Positions 16,122-23,770 of a stretch of 64,000 bases of DNA are shown here, piece after piece; the stretch's first letter is position 1; the number at the start of each line of letters is the position of its first letter. A program made the position numbers and the translations under genes. The notes beneath the pieces were generated by a model. That model ran no database searches. It had not been told where the DNA came from and was given only the letters and a program-made list of their open reading frames with translations. The DNA comes from Symmachiella macrocystis (GTDB lineage: Bacteria; Planctomycetota; Planctomycetia; Planctomycetales; Planctomycetaceae): the NCBI RefSeq assembly GCF_007860075.1, contig NZ_SJPP01000001.1, positions 3,321,490 to 3,385,489 of the forward strand. Reading direction: 5' to 3'.

Positions 16122-16517
16122 CTACAATTCAGTTACGAATTTACCACCGGTTTCGAAATACTTTCGAAACGGACGACTGCGACTAACCTCCATCAACAGT
16201 CTCTTCTTCGTTCCTGTCGGGTGAGCAATTTCGACGATCAAAAACGCCGCACTCACAAACGTTGGGGAAATTAAGCTCGCACCACCTGTAGAAATATCGC
16301 GTGTCACCGCCGCAATAGCCTCGCCAACCGGCTGGCGATTCGAATCGAGCTGCTGGATGGTCACTTCCGCTGAAAACGGATGCCGTTGACTGATTCGTTT
16401 CTCGCGTCCGCTGTAGTCAGCATTGCCCACCAACGACGCAACAAATGCCGATAATTCCTCGGCATTCGTAAGAATTGACTGATTACTAGTGCCCTCAGCC
16501 TGTCCATGAGCCGACAT
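16122..16517 (-). CDS. PilZ-domain protein (first of two paralogues)
   Basis: 131 aa, ATG at 16517. The c-di-GMP-binding signature is complete: RISQR (RxxxR) at about 42 and DISTGG (DxSxxG) about 37 residues later, followed by beta strands of the barrel (FLIVEIAHPTG) and a C-terminal KRLLMEVSRSRPFRKYFE. PilZ proteins are cytoplasmic effectors that change behaviour, often motility or secretion, when c-di-GMP binds. The gene at 18247 is a paralogue with the same ending (RPFRKYFEVGGPFVT). The family is clear, the target process is not. Confidence 0.85.
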   Translation of the reverse strand: MSAHGQAEGTSNQSILTNAEELSAFVASLVGNADYSGREKRISQRHPFSAEVTIQQLDSNRQPVGEAIAAVTRDISTGGASLISPTFVSAAFLIVEIAHPTGTKKRLLMEVSRSRPFRKYFETGGKFVTEL

Positions 16518-16920
16518 CGCGTTTAAATCTTTCCACCGAGCGCATCTCGTTCCTGTTAGTCATACATGCGGTATTTGCAGTTTTGGGGCTGGTACTAAAC
16601 CCTAGTTTTGCGAGGGAGTCAATCGAATCGCCGCTGATACACTGCACTAAATTTTACCTTGCCTCTGCCCTGTTCTCGGGTGAATTGGGTGAAACCGTTG
16701 ATTCCAACTGACAATGAATTGCTAATATTTTTCGAATTCCCAATTCCTTTATATCGTAGCCATGCAGGCCCAACGTCTGACTCCGTGATCCAATCCCGAA
16801 ATCAACCCGTTCTCTCTGGTGCTAAACAGCGATTTCATCATCCAAAATGCCCTAGACTCGACGATACCGGAAAGATAGCATAGTGATATCACTTTGTCTC
16901 AATTTATGAGGAAAATGCTC
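16518..16920. other. Divergent intergenic region, nothing recognised
   Basis: About 400 bases between the PilZ gene and the SPFH gene, which point away from each other. It must carry both promoters but I could not single out convincing -35/-10 pairs, and no RNA gene is visible. Confidence 0.4.
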
Positions 16921-17859
16921 ATGCATGAAGAACGAAAAGTTCAGCCGCCGGCTGGCTGGATTCCCTTAGTGATTTGCTTGGCTTTGGTGGTTGCGGCGCC
17001 TGTCCTCATCGGGGTGGGGGCGAGTCAGAATGAATTCTCACCGATCCTGCTCGGGGTCGGAGTCGGGTTGTTCGGTTTGCTGGGCCTGTTTGGCTGTCTA
17101 CCCGTGGCACCAAACGAGTCGCGGGTGCTGTTGTTGTTTGGGATTTATAAAGGCTCGGTCGTCACCTCCGGCTTTTATTGGGTCAATCCATTTCTCTCCA
17201 AAAAGAAGGTCTCGTTGCGAGTCCACAATTTCGAAACCGGTTCCACAACCACCCCTGAAATCAAGAACGAGCAAGGCCGCGTGACGCAGAAAAAATCACG
17301 CTCTGCCGGATCTCCTTCCAAAGTCAATGACCGCGACGGCAATCCGATCGACATATCCGCCATCGTGGTCTGGAAGGTCGTCAATACCGCCGAGGCGATG
17401 TTTGAAGTTGATGACTACGAGGACTTTGTCGCTATCCAAAGCGAAGCGGCATTGCGCAATCTTGCCAGTCGGCATCCTTATGACAGTGAGGACCACGAGG
17501 TTTCGCTGCGCGGCAGTACGACCGAAATTAGCGACCAATTGCGGCACGATATTCAAGAACGGCTTGACAAAGCGGGCGTGCATGTCATCGAAGCCCGCAT
17601 CAGCCAACTCGCCTATGCCCCGGAAATTGCTGCTGCCATGTTGCAGCGGCAACAAGCACAAGCGGTCGTCGCTGCCCGCACAAAAATTGTCGAAGGGGCC
17701 GTCGGCATGGTGCAAATGGCGCTGGAGCATTTGGCGAAAGACAAAATTGTAGAGTTGGACGACGAACGCCGCGCCGCTATGGTCTCCAATCTATTGGTCG
17801 TCCTTTGCAGCGACCGCCACACACAGCCGGTGGTCAATACGGGATCGCTGTATCACTAA
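16921..17859 (+). CDS. SPFH/band-7 domain membrane protein
   Basis: 312 aa from ATG 16921 (MHEERKVQPPAGW); GAGG at 16908-16911 gives a nine-base spacing, better than the other in-frame starts at 16894, 16906 and 16915. Two N-terminal membrane segments (about 15-60: WIPLVICLALVVAAPVLIGV and LGVGVGLFGLLGLFG) are followed by the band-7 domain (APNESRVLLLFGIYKGSV, VNPF, DRDGNPIDISAIVVWKV, LRNLASRHPYD, LDKAGVHVIEARIS). These proteins form oligomeric membrane scaffolds. A small ribbon-helix-helix protein follows, a pairing often seen in bacteria, here separated by an inserted hairpin repeat. Confidence 0.9.
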   Translation: MHEERKVQPPAGWIPLVICLALVVAAPVLIGVGASQNEFSPILLGVGVGLFGLLGLFGCLPVAPNESRVLLLFGIYKGSVVTSGFYWVNPFLSKKKVSLRVHNFETGSTTTPEIKNEQGRVTQKKSRSAGSPSKVNDRDGNPIDISAIVVWKVVNTAEAMFEVDDYEDFVAIQSEAALRNLASRHPYDSEDHEVSLRGSTTEISDQLRHDIQERLDKAGVHVIEARISQLAYAPEIAAAMLQRQQAQAVVAARTKIVEGAVGMVQMALEHLAKDKIVELDDERRAAMVSNLLVVLCSDRHTQPVVNTGSLYH

Positions 17860-17870
17860 TGCAAAATATT

Positions 17871-17995
17871 CACCACGGAGACACGGAGGAATAAGGAGGC
17901 CGTAGACTGTGGACAGCAGGCGGTCGAATAGACAGTCTTACGCAATGGCCTACAGCCTACAGTTTTTAGCCAACAGTCTCTTAAACTTCGTGGTG
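17871..17995. repeat. Hairpin/MITE-like repeat, copy 1
   Basis: 125 bases bounded by CACCACG and CGTGGTG. The left end (CACCACGGAGACACGGAGGA) matches the ends of the element at 29624-29762 at 19 of 20 bases, and both contain GGCCTACAG(T/C)CTAC inside. The right half has diverged, so this copy is less symmetric. It has landed between the SPFH gene and its small partner. Confidence 0.75.
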
Positions 17996-18022
17996 CAACC
18001 TAGCAGAACAGGAGCTAGTTCG

Positions 18023-18208
18023 TTGGCGAAGCGTGATTCGTTTTTGTTGAGAGCTGATCCCCAAGTGTTGGACGCAGTCCGACGTTGGGCTGATGATGAG
18101 TTGCGCAGCATCAATGGTCAGATCGAATATCTGTTGCGACAAGCCCTCAGAGACGCCGGTCGCCTGCCGGGTGATAAACCGTCCGTCGAGGACGATAGGC
18201 AGTCCTAG
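18023..18208 (+). CDS. Ribbon-helix-helix (Arc-like) protein
   Basis: 61 aa from a TTG at 18023 preceded by AGGAGC; the frame is open upstream through the repeat element but that part does not look like protein. The sequence KRDSFLLRADPQVLDAVRRWA then DELRSINGQIEYLLRQALRDAG is the strand-helix-helix of Arc/MetJ-type DNA-binding dimers. Small proteins of this kind often follow SPFH genes, so the two probably form one unit whose spacer was invaded by the repeat. Its DNA target is unknown. It could also be an orphan antitoxin, but no toxin is nearby. Confidence 0.7.
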   Translation: MAKRDSFLLRADPQVLDAVRRWADDELRSINGQIEYLLRQALRDAGRLPGDKPSVEDDRQS

Positions 18209-18246
18209 CGGCCGTTGCCACATATCGCGTTTGACGCGCGGCCGCT
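18207..18246. terminator. Bidirectional terminator between converging genes
   Basis: AGCGGCCG and CGGCCGCT form a perfect 8-bp GC-rich stem exactly between the stop of the ribbon-helix-helix gene and the stop of the second PilZ gene, followed by TTTAG on the plus strand. Confidence 0.5.
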
Positions 18247-18645
18247 TTAGGGCACATTCGTTACGAACGGGCCGCCCACTTCGAAGTACTTACGAAACGG
18301 ACGACAGCGGCAGACTTCCATCAGCAGTCGCTTAGTCACACCCGAGGGATGCTCGATTTGCACAATCACCAGCGGGGTTTCGATGAAAATCGGGGCAATG
18401 AAGCACAGGCCGCCGACAGAAATGTCCCGCGTGACAGTCACAAACTCATCCTCTACCGGTTGGCAATCCTTATTGACCTTTTGCACCAGGATTTCGGCGA
18501 CAAAGGAGCGACGGAGATTAATTCGCATCTCACGCCCGGTGTGGGATTGTCGTGGAATCAGGTCTTTAACAAACGTCGTTAAGTCGTTCGTCGACGTCAG
18601 GCAGTCCTGCCCGCCCCAACTTGTTAGATGGCTTGAGTCTTTCAT
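18247..18645 (-). CDS. PilZ-domain protein (second paralogue)
   Basis: 132 aa, ATG at 18645. RINLR and DISVGG give the full RxxxR/DxSxxG c-di-GMP motif at the same spacing as in the paralogue at 16122-16517; the strand LVIVQIEHPSGVTKRLLMEV and the ending RPFRKYFEVGGPFVT are nearly the same. The N-terminal 40 residues differ. Local gene duplication on both sides of the SPFH locus is the simplest reading. Confidence 0.85.
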   Translation of the reverse strand: MKDSSHLTSWGGQDCLTSTNDLTTFVKDLIPRQSHTGREMRINLRRSFVAEILVQKVNKDCQPVEDEFVTVTRDISVGGLCFIAPIFIETPLVIVQIEHPSGVTKRLLMEVCRCRPFRKYFEVGGPFVTNVP

Positions 18646-18975
18646 GGATCAGGGCTTCTTTCCAGCAGAGCAGCAAGCAGCCGATAGTGAACGCACCGGA
18701 TGTCCAGGCACCGCTTCTGTCGATTTCGACAAATTCGCGGTTATGAGATAAAGTTCTCAATTCGATTACTGGTAATCCCCAACCGCTACTCATGTATTGA
18801 CGGTCAAAACAGCTCAGGAGGGATTCCTAGGGTCGCCATTGGAGCGAAGACATAGTACTATTTTCCAGCAAGTAGCCACTGTCGATGAGGGAGCAATCGG
18901 TAGTGAAATTGAGCGTGGTTGAAGATCTTAAGCACCGCTGAAGACGCCCCATTCAAACAAAGGGAGAGACCACGG
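18646..18975. other. No supported gene
   Basis: 330 bases between the second PilZ gene and the monooxygenase, which diverge. Nothing but short non-coding frames seen. Confidence 0.4.
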
Positions 18976-20118
18976 ATGCGTATCTTGATTGTGGGAGGCG
19001 GCATCGCCGGGTTAACACTCGCAGCGAAATTACGACAACAGGGACGCACACCGGTCGTCATTGAAAAGGCGCACGCGTACACCGACATCGGCTACGGCAT
19101 CGGCCTTTATCCGCTGGGAAGTTGCGTGCTCCACGGACTGGGCGTCTACGACGATCTGGTCGCCTGCGGTTTGGAAGTACAGCGCTACGAAATCGCCGAT
19201 CATACGGGCGAAGTCCTGCAAAGCCTGGACATGTCGGTCCTGACCAACGAAATTGGCCCGATGTACATGCTCTCGCGCTCGGCGTTGATCGATCTGTTGC
19301 GTAAGGCGTGCGGCGACTTGCCGATCCGTATGGGGACGACGGTTTCCAAAGTCGAGCAAACAGGCGAAACGGTTCACACCACCTTTAGTGACGGGACACA
19401 AGGCGAGTTTGACCTTGTCGTTTCCTGCGACGGCATTCACTCCGACATGCGCAAACAAGTCTTCGGCACGGGTGAGAAATTTGATTCCGAGTGGACCTGT
19501 TGGACTTGGTGGGGCAGCGGCGATTTGTTTCCGCCGGAACTGGTTCGCGAGTATTGGGGCCGGGGCTGGTTTTTTGGGGGGTACCCTGCCCCGGACCGCC
19601 GCATGTATTGCGCCGGACTGCCCACCAAAGTGGTAGGCGATAAACATGCTCCCGACGATGTCGTGAGGGACGCACTCACCATGCATCTAGCCGAACTGAC
19701 CGGCAACGACAAAGCGGTCGCCCAAGCATTGGACGAGGCTCCGAAACTGTTTCCTTGGCCGATGTACGACGTCCGCATGGAACATTGGACCAAAGGCCGC
19801 GTTGTACTGTGCGGGGATTCCGGTATGGCCTTTTTGCCCACTGCCGGCGTCGGTGCCTCCAACGCCATGCGTTCCGCCGCGGCGCTGGCCGATGAACTCT
19901 CCCGCGCCGATGCCCAACTCGTGCCACTGGCATTAGAGCTGTATGAAAAGCGGTGCTACAAGATCGTCAAAGCCAATCAAAACGATTCCCGCACCGCCGG
20001 CCGCATGATGTTCGTCGATTCGAGCGCCTTGGGTTGGGGCCGCGATCAACTGCTCAAACACGTCTCTGCCAGTGCCTTCATTGGCAGCATCATTAAAAGC
20101 ATGAAGGAACCGTTTTAG
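18976..20118 (+). CDS. FAD-dependent monooxygenase (PHBH/UbiH-like)
   Basis: 380 aa, ATG at 18976 with GGGAGAG upstream; the upstream in-frame ATG at 18919 is less likely because the Rossmann fold begins here. Seen: dinucleotide-binding MRILIVGGGIAGLTLAAKL, the second motif FDLVVSCDGIHSDMRKQVFG (DG motif) and GRVVLCGDSGMAFLPTAGVGASNAM (GD motif), the full set for flavoprotein aromatic hydroxylases. Substrate not deducible; such enzymes hydroxylate aromatic or polyketide-like compounds with NAD(P)H. A second, diverged copy of its last 50 bases lies 810 bases downstream beyond an inserted gene. Confidence 0.9.
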   Translation: MRILIVGGGIAGLTLAAKLRQQGRTPVVIEKAHAYTDIGYGIGLYPLGSCVLHGLGVYDDLVACGLEVQRYEIADHTGEVLQSLDMSVLTNEIGPMYMLSRSALIDLLRKACGDLPIRMGTTVSKVEQTGETVHTTFSDGTQGEFDLVVSCDGIHSDMRKQVFGTGEKFDSEWTCWTWWGSGDLFPPELVREYWGRGWFFGGYPAPDRRMYCAGLPTKVVGDKHAPDDVVRDALTMHLAELTGNDKAVAQALDEAPKLFPWPMYDVRMEHWTKGRVVLCGDSGMAFLPTAGVGASNAMRSAAALADELSRADAQLVPLALELYEKRCYKIVKANQNDSRTAGRMMFVDSSALGWGRDQLLKHVSASAFIGSIIKSMKEPF

Positions 20119-20162
20119 GTGCTGCGTCGCGATGAATAGACCTGGAACATGGGGCGGCAATT

Positions 20163-20792
20163 CTACTCAAGTGCCAACAGCTTTGCTCTCAGCACATCAA
20201 TATCAATCTCTCTAAATTTTTTCTTATTTTCAATTACGAATTGCAGACTTTCGTCAATACCTCGTTCAAGAAACAACAACACTACTTGTTTATACTTCCA
20301 CGAATCTGTCCTCTGAGCCCAAATATCATTTCGTTCAATCGAATCAAGAACCTTGCTGAGCGAGTCCAAGTGTTCCCAAAACGGAACTGCAACTGAGGAT
20401 TTGTCAGCTAGCAACTGTGGCACCAATGTTTTGGCAGATTTCTCGTCGTCGACAGGCCACTCCTGACTGTTGCCGACGTCGGCTATGTACAATCCCAAGC
20501 TCCCTCCTAGCGTGGCGAATTCCAAATAGCGTGGTTCGTGGTACACTTCACAGCATGCTTTTAGAAACTTCTTGTGAACAACTTGAACGCAAGGATTGAC
20601 GTATAATTGATGGGGATCGTCCCCGTATCTGGGATGGCGAATGGAAAATAGATAGCGGCTCTCACATCCATCCACCACTTTTTTATACTTGTGCTTGCTA
20701 GCCCTCTTGAAGCCGAGCTCTTTCATGGTGTCTTCCAACTCATTCAAGATTTCGTGGACCCAGGCTTCCTTCGTTTTTTTGTCAATCCTCAT
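20163..20792 (-). CDS. Hypothetical protein inserted behind the monooxygenase gene
   Basis: 209 aa, ATG at 20792. The beginning (KTKEAWVHEILNELEDTM, then KELGFKRASKHKYKKV) resembles DUF4304-type proteins of unknown function, where a helix precedes LGFK and a strand; the rest includes HPRYGDDPHQLYVNP and a helical C-terminal region. Assignment is tentative. The gene is in opposite orientation to its neighbours and is bracketed by two related copies of a 50-base sequence, so it probably arrived by insertion. A/T richness appears higher than next door. Confidence 0.6.
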   Translation of the reverse strand: MRIDKKTKEAWVHEILNELEDTMKELGFKRASKHKYKKVVDGCESRYLFSIRHPRYGDDPHQLYVNPCVQVVHKKFLKACCEVYHEPRYLEFATLGGSLGLYIADVGNSQEWPVDDEKSAKTLVPQLLADKSSVAVPFWEHLDSLSKVLDSIERNDIWAQRTDSWKYKQVVLLFLERGIDESLQFVIENKKKFREIDIDVLRAKLLALE

Positions 20793-20883
20793 GACGTCTA
20801 CCTTCTATCAGCAATTGGTATAGAAGTGGCCCCGTTTTGCATCCATAATCCTGTGTAAGCACATCCCATCAGCCCCCGTCACC

Positions 20884-20928
20884 GCATTCATTGGCAGCAT
20901 TTTCAAGAGCATGAAAGTACCGTTTTAG
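20884..20928 (+). pseudogene. Remnant 3' end of a monooxygenase gene
   Basis: Translates as AFIGSIFKSMKVPF then TAG, against AFIGSIIKSMKEPF and stop at the end of the intact monooxygenase. Over the 50 columns 20071-20120 versus 20881-20930, 41 bases agree, and the last ten are identical. No upstream coding part remains. Confidence 0.75.
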
Positions 20929-20946
20929 GTCAGGCGCGTCATTCCT

Positions 20947-22092
20947 TTACACGCTTCCTGCAATGATTGCTTCAATGGCTGGAGCGTATTCAGTTCGGTT
21001 TCCCTCAACGAGGGCGGCGCGGGCGATCTGTAGTAAATCGATCTGCCGCTGCGATAGTGGAACGGGAGTGCCGTCGGGTGGTGTGGTGGGGATTAATCGC
21101 TTGACGACGACTCGAGCCAATTGATCGATGCCTTGCGGGGCAGTCACGGATGTCAGCAGTGCGTCGGTCGGCAAGGCATCGTTCCAGGCGTTGGGGAGAT
21201 CACATTTGTTGGCCACCACAATCGCATCGGGCCAAGCGGCCAGGAGAGCGCGGGCTTCGTCGTTGGGCGGAGCAGCGCGGTCGAGAACGAGGATGCGACA
21301 ATCGGCCGCGGCAAATTTCGTTTGCGCCAATTCAATACCGGCCGCTTCGATGTGTTCCGCTGCTGCGCGCATTCCAGCAGTATCGGCGAATTGAATCGGC
21401 CAACCTTCCAGTGCGGTTTCGGCGGTGACGACATCCCGCGTCGTACCGGGACGGTCATGTACTACCGCTCTGGAAAATCCGACCAATGCATTGATCAAGC
21501 TCGATTTGCCGACATTAGGTTGCCCGGCCAGGACCACACTCCAAGGCCGGGTCAGGTGTCGGCCGATGTCGGCCCAACACAGCAGCGCGTCTAATTGCGA
21601 AGTTGCCGCTGCACGCGTCGTTTCATTCCAGTCGGTGATTTGCAATTGCTCGTAGGCGGCTCGCAAGATGCCATTTTGTTGATCGAGGGCAATGGCCGCT
21701 GTGCGCAGTGTACTGGCGTTTGCGGTTGCTGTAGCGCATTCTTCGGCGAAACCGCTGGCTGCCTGCGATATTTTGTTTTCCCAATCGGCCGTCCTATATC
21801 CAGCCAGCCGCAGGTCGGCGAGAATCCTGCGGACGGCAGCGTCTCCGCCGTGGCAGTGGATTTCGAGTTGGTCGTCCGCGGTCCGGCAAAGGACAACTTG
21901 TTCGCTCGGCTGGCTGCCCCAGTCTCCGAAGAGGATGCGTTGCAGCGATTGACTGCTCACCGACAGACCATTGGCGGCGCGAAATAGCTGTGCCTGGTCC
22001 AATAGGTCGCCATCGCCGGTGAGTACGAGCGTCGCCACGGCGCCCCGCCCGCGGGGGGTGATGACTTCAGCAGTGGCAACAGCATTGGGCAT
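20947..22092 (-). CDS. MnmE-like GTPase without the C-terminal CxGK motif
   Basis: 381 aa, ATG at 22092. The N-terminal region (ATAEVITPRGRGAVATLVLTG) resembles the tetrahydrofolate-binding domain of MnmE, followed by a G domain: GQPNVGKSSLINAL (G1), GTTRDVV (G2), FADTAGMR (G3), VANKCDLP (G4). MnmE with MnmG modifies wobble uridine in tRNA and ends in FC(I/L)GK, whose Cys is needed; here the protein ends AIEAIIAGSV, is about 70 residues short, and has no such motif. It is therefore a divergent paralogue; an ordinary MnmE may exist elsewhere. It starts nine bases after the hpt stop, in one operon. Confidence 0.85.
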   Translation of the reverse strand: MPNAVATAEVITPRGRGAVATLVLTGDGDLLDQAQLFRAANGLSVSSQSLQRILFGDWGSQPSEQVVLCRTADDQLEIHCHGGDAAVRRILADLRLAGYRTADWENKISQAASGFAEECATATANASTLRTAAIALDQQNGILRAAYEQLQITDWNETTRAAATSQLDALLCWADIGRHLTRPWSVVLAGQPNVGKSSLINALVGFSRAVVHDRPGTTRDVVTAETALEGWPIQFADTAGMRAAAEHIEAAGIELAQTKFAAADCRILVLDRAAPPNDEARALLAAWPDAIVVANKCDLPNAWNDALPTDALLTSVTAPQGIDQLARVVVKRLIPTTPPDGTPVPLSQRQIDLLQIARAALVEGNRTEYAPAIEAIIAGSV

Positions 22093-22101
22093 TGAAAAAA
22101 C

Positions 22102-22635
22102 TCAATTGCCCGTGGCGGCGATATCTTCGTCGTCCAACGTGGCAATGTAGGGGAGATTGCGATAGTGATCGTCGTAATCCAGCCCATAGCCAACGACGAA
22201 TTCATCAGGGATCCGAAAACAATGGTAATCCGGCTGCACTTCGAAGGTGGTCCGCTCATGTTTCCACAAGAGCACAGCTGTACGGATGCTGCGCGGTTTG
22301 AGTGTCTGGACTTGCTCTAAGATTCGCGTGAGTGTCTGCCCGGTATCCAGAATATCATCCAGCAGCAGCACGTCGCGGTTGGCGATATCGGGAATGAAAT
22401 CGGGATTGATCACAAAGTCCCCCGCAGTCGTTGCGGTGCCGCGATAACTAGAGGCCTGCAGCAAACCGACGCGGAGCGGCAATTCGATTTGGCGAATCAG
22501 ATCGGCTAAGAGAATCACGCTGCCGGTCAAAATGCCCAAGACGGTCAGCGGACGACCCTGGTATTCGGCGTGAATCTCTGCGGCCAGTTTCGCGATGGCC
22601 GATTGAATTTCTGTTTCGGGGACGAGAACTTTCAC
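22102..22635 (-). CDS. hpt: Hypoxanthine phosphoribosyltransferase
   Basis: 177 aa from GTG at 22635 with AAAGGCGG upstream, giving the family's usual start (KVLVPETEIQSAI); an ATG 19 codons upstream (22692) is possible. The enzyme salvages hypoxanthine and guanine to IMP and GMP using PRPP. Seen: VLGILTGSVILLADLIRQI, SSYRGT loop, the PRPP motif VLLLDDILDTGQTL, VLLWKHE base-stacking region and FVVGYGLDY. All expected motifs are intact. Followed after nine bases by the MnmE-like gene. Confidence 0.93.
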   Translation of the reverse strand: MKVLVPETEIQSAIAKLAAEIHAEYQGRPLTVLGILTGSVILLADLIRQIELPLRVGLLQASSYRGTATTAGDFVINPDFIPDIANRDVLLLDDILDTGQTLTRILEQVQTLKPRSIRTAVLLWKHERTTFEVQPDYHCFRIPDEFVVGYGLDYDDHYRNLPYIATLDDEDIAATGN

Positions 22636-22749
22636 GGAACCGCCTTTGTCGTGTGTCGTCCCTACAAGTCGTTTTAAAACCCTCTGAGACATCCCGGCAA
22701 GTGTCTTGCTTTGTGATTACGCTTCAAGCCGAATTCTGCGGCTTGTCTA

Positions 22750-23367
22750 TCAGTCCAAAAAGATGCGGTCGTAATCTTCGAACATCGCGTCCAATATCGC
22801 CCGACCTTCTTCAGTGGCACGATAACGCACAAAGTCGTTACCGCCGGGGACTTCGACGATGAGGGGTGCATTTTCATCCGGTGTCAGAAACCACACGTCA
22901 GCCGCCAGCGGTTGCATGAATGCAATTAAACCCTCATCACCAACCGGCAGAAAGACTTCGCCGTCGAGGAAGAACTGGTAGGCGTACTCTTCGAGTTTGG
23001 GCCAAGGCAGATCGCTTTCCTCGCCTTGATAGTACGGCTCGATCGCGGAGACTTCATCGGGCTTCACGTTGGGATTGTGAAGCATGTCGATCGCGTTCCA
23101 GGGACAGATTTCCAAGTTATAGTGGTCGTTGCTTTCCGCTGGAATTCGGTAACACATCTGACAGCCGATGCAGCGGGATGTGTCGATCTGGTGATAGCTT
23201 TCCGACGGAATGTTGCTAACGACTTCGTAGATGCAGTCCACCGGGCATTGTGTCGCGCAGGAATTACATGACGTGCAGGAGTCCTTATTGATGACCGCCA
23301 AGTAGCGGGTCTCTTTTTTGCGGTCCGCTTTGCGGGTTTCGAAATAGTCGGTGACTGAAATCGTCAT
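22750..23367 (-). CDS. Ferredoxin-like protein with two 4Fe-4S motifs and a long tail
   Basis: 205 aa from ATG 23367 (MTISVTDYFETR) with GGAGAG upstream. Two cysteine clusters: CTSCNSCATQCPVDC at about 29-43 and CIGCQMC with a later CPW at about 67-95; the gap before the last cysteine is longer than in classic ferredoxins. A C-terminal region of about 105 residues (EEYAYQFFLDGEVFLPVGD onward) has no known domain and may bind a partner. Cytoplasmic electron carrier; its redox partner is not nearby. Confidence 0.85.
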   Translation of the reverse strand: MTISVTDYFETRKADRKKETRYLAVINKDSCTSCNSCATQCPVDCIYEVVSNIPSESYHQIDTSRCIGCQMCYRIPAESNDHYNLEICPWNAIDMLHNPNVKPDEVSAIEPYYQGEESDLPWPKLEEYAYQFFLDGEVFLPVGDEGLIAFMQPLAADVWFLTPDENAPLIVEVPGGNDFVRYRATEEGRAILDAMFEDYDRIFLD

Positions 23368-23639
23368 CGTTGAAAGTCTCTCCAATCGTCAAATCCGAAA
23401 TGGCTGCCGTTCGAGGGATCCGTGGATCACTCGATTGACCAATTCTGCTAGACGGCAGCCGGCCGTCATGCGCACTAGCCTGTCCTAAAATTATAGTCGG
23501 CTCACGTGGGACTGGCCAATCGTGGCTCATGCGGTTTTTCGACTTCAGCGGGAAATTATCAAAAATGAGAATGTCCGGAGCGGGTTTCGCGACCCGCGCA
23601 AACCGATTTGAGATGCGAATTTCTCGCGAAAACTCCCGT

Positions 23640-23667
23640 TTGGAGATCAGCGGCGATCCGTTATACT
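23640..23667 (+). promoter_or_regulatory. Probable promoter of the lipoprotein gene
   Basis: TTGGAG and TATACT separated by 16 bases, about 100 bases before the lipoprotein ATG. The -35 is a moderate match. Confidence 0.4.
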
Positions 23668-23770
23668 CCCGCCCCTCTTGAATGCGGCCTCCCCTTGCCG
23701 GGGGGCCGTCCAACAATCGAATGCCCGCCCTCTCATTCACGATGCCCATTCCGGCACGAAACCAACAACC

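Noticed and set aside
19030-19686. 218-codon minus-strand frame opposite the monooxygenase
   Set aside because: Antisense to an intact FAD enzyme, no motifs.
23420-23500. GACGGC/GCCGTC hairpin upstream of the ferredoxin gene as a terminator
   Set aside because: Short stem with no T tract and located in a divergent promoter region.
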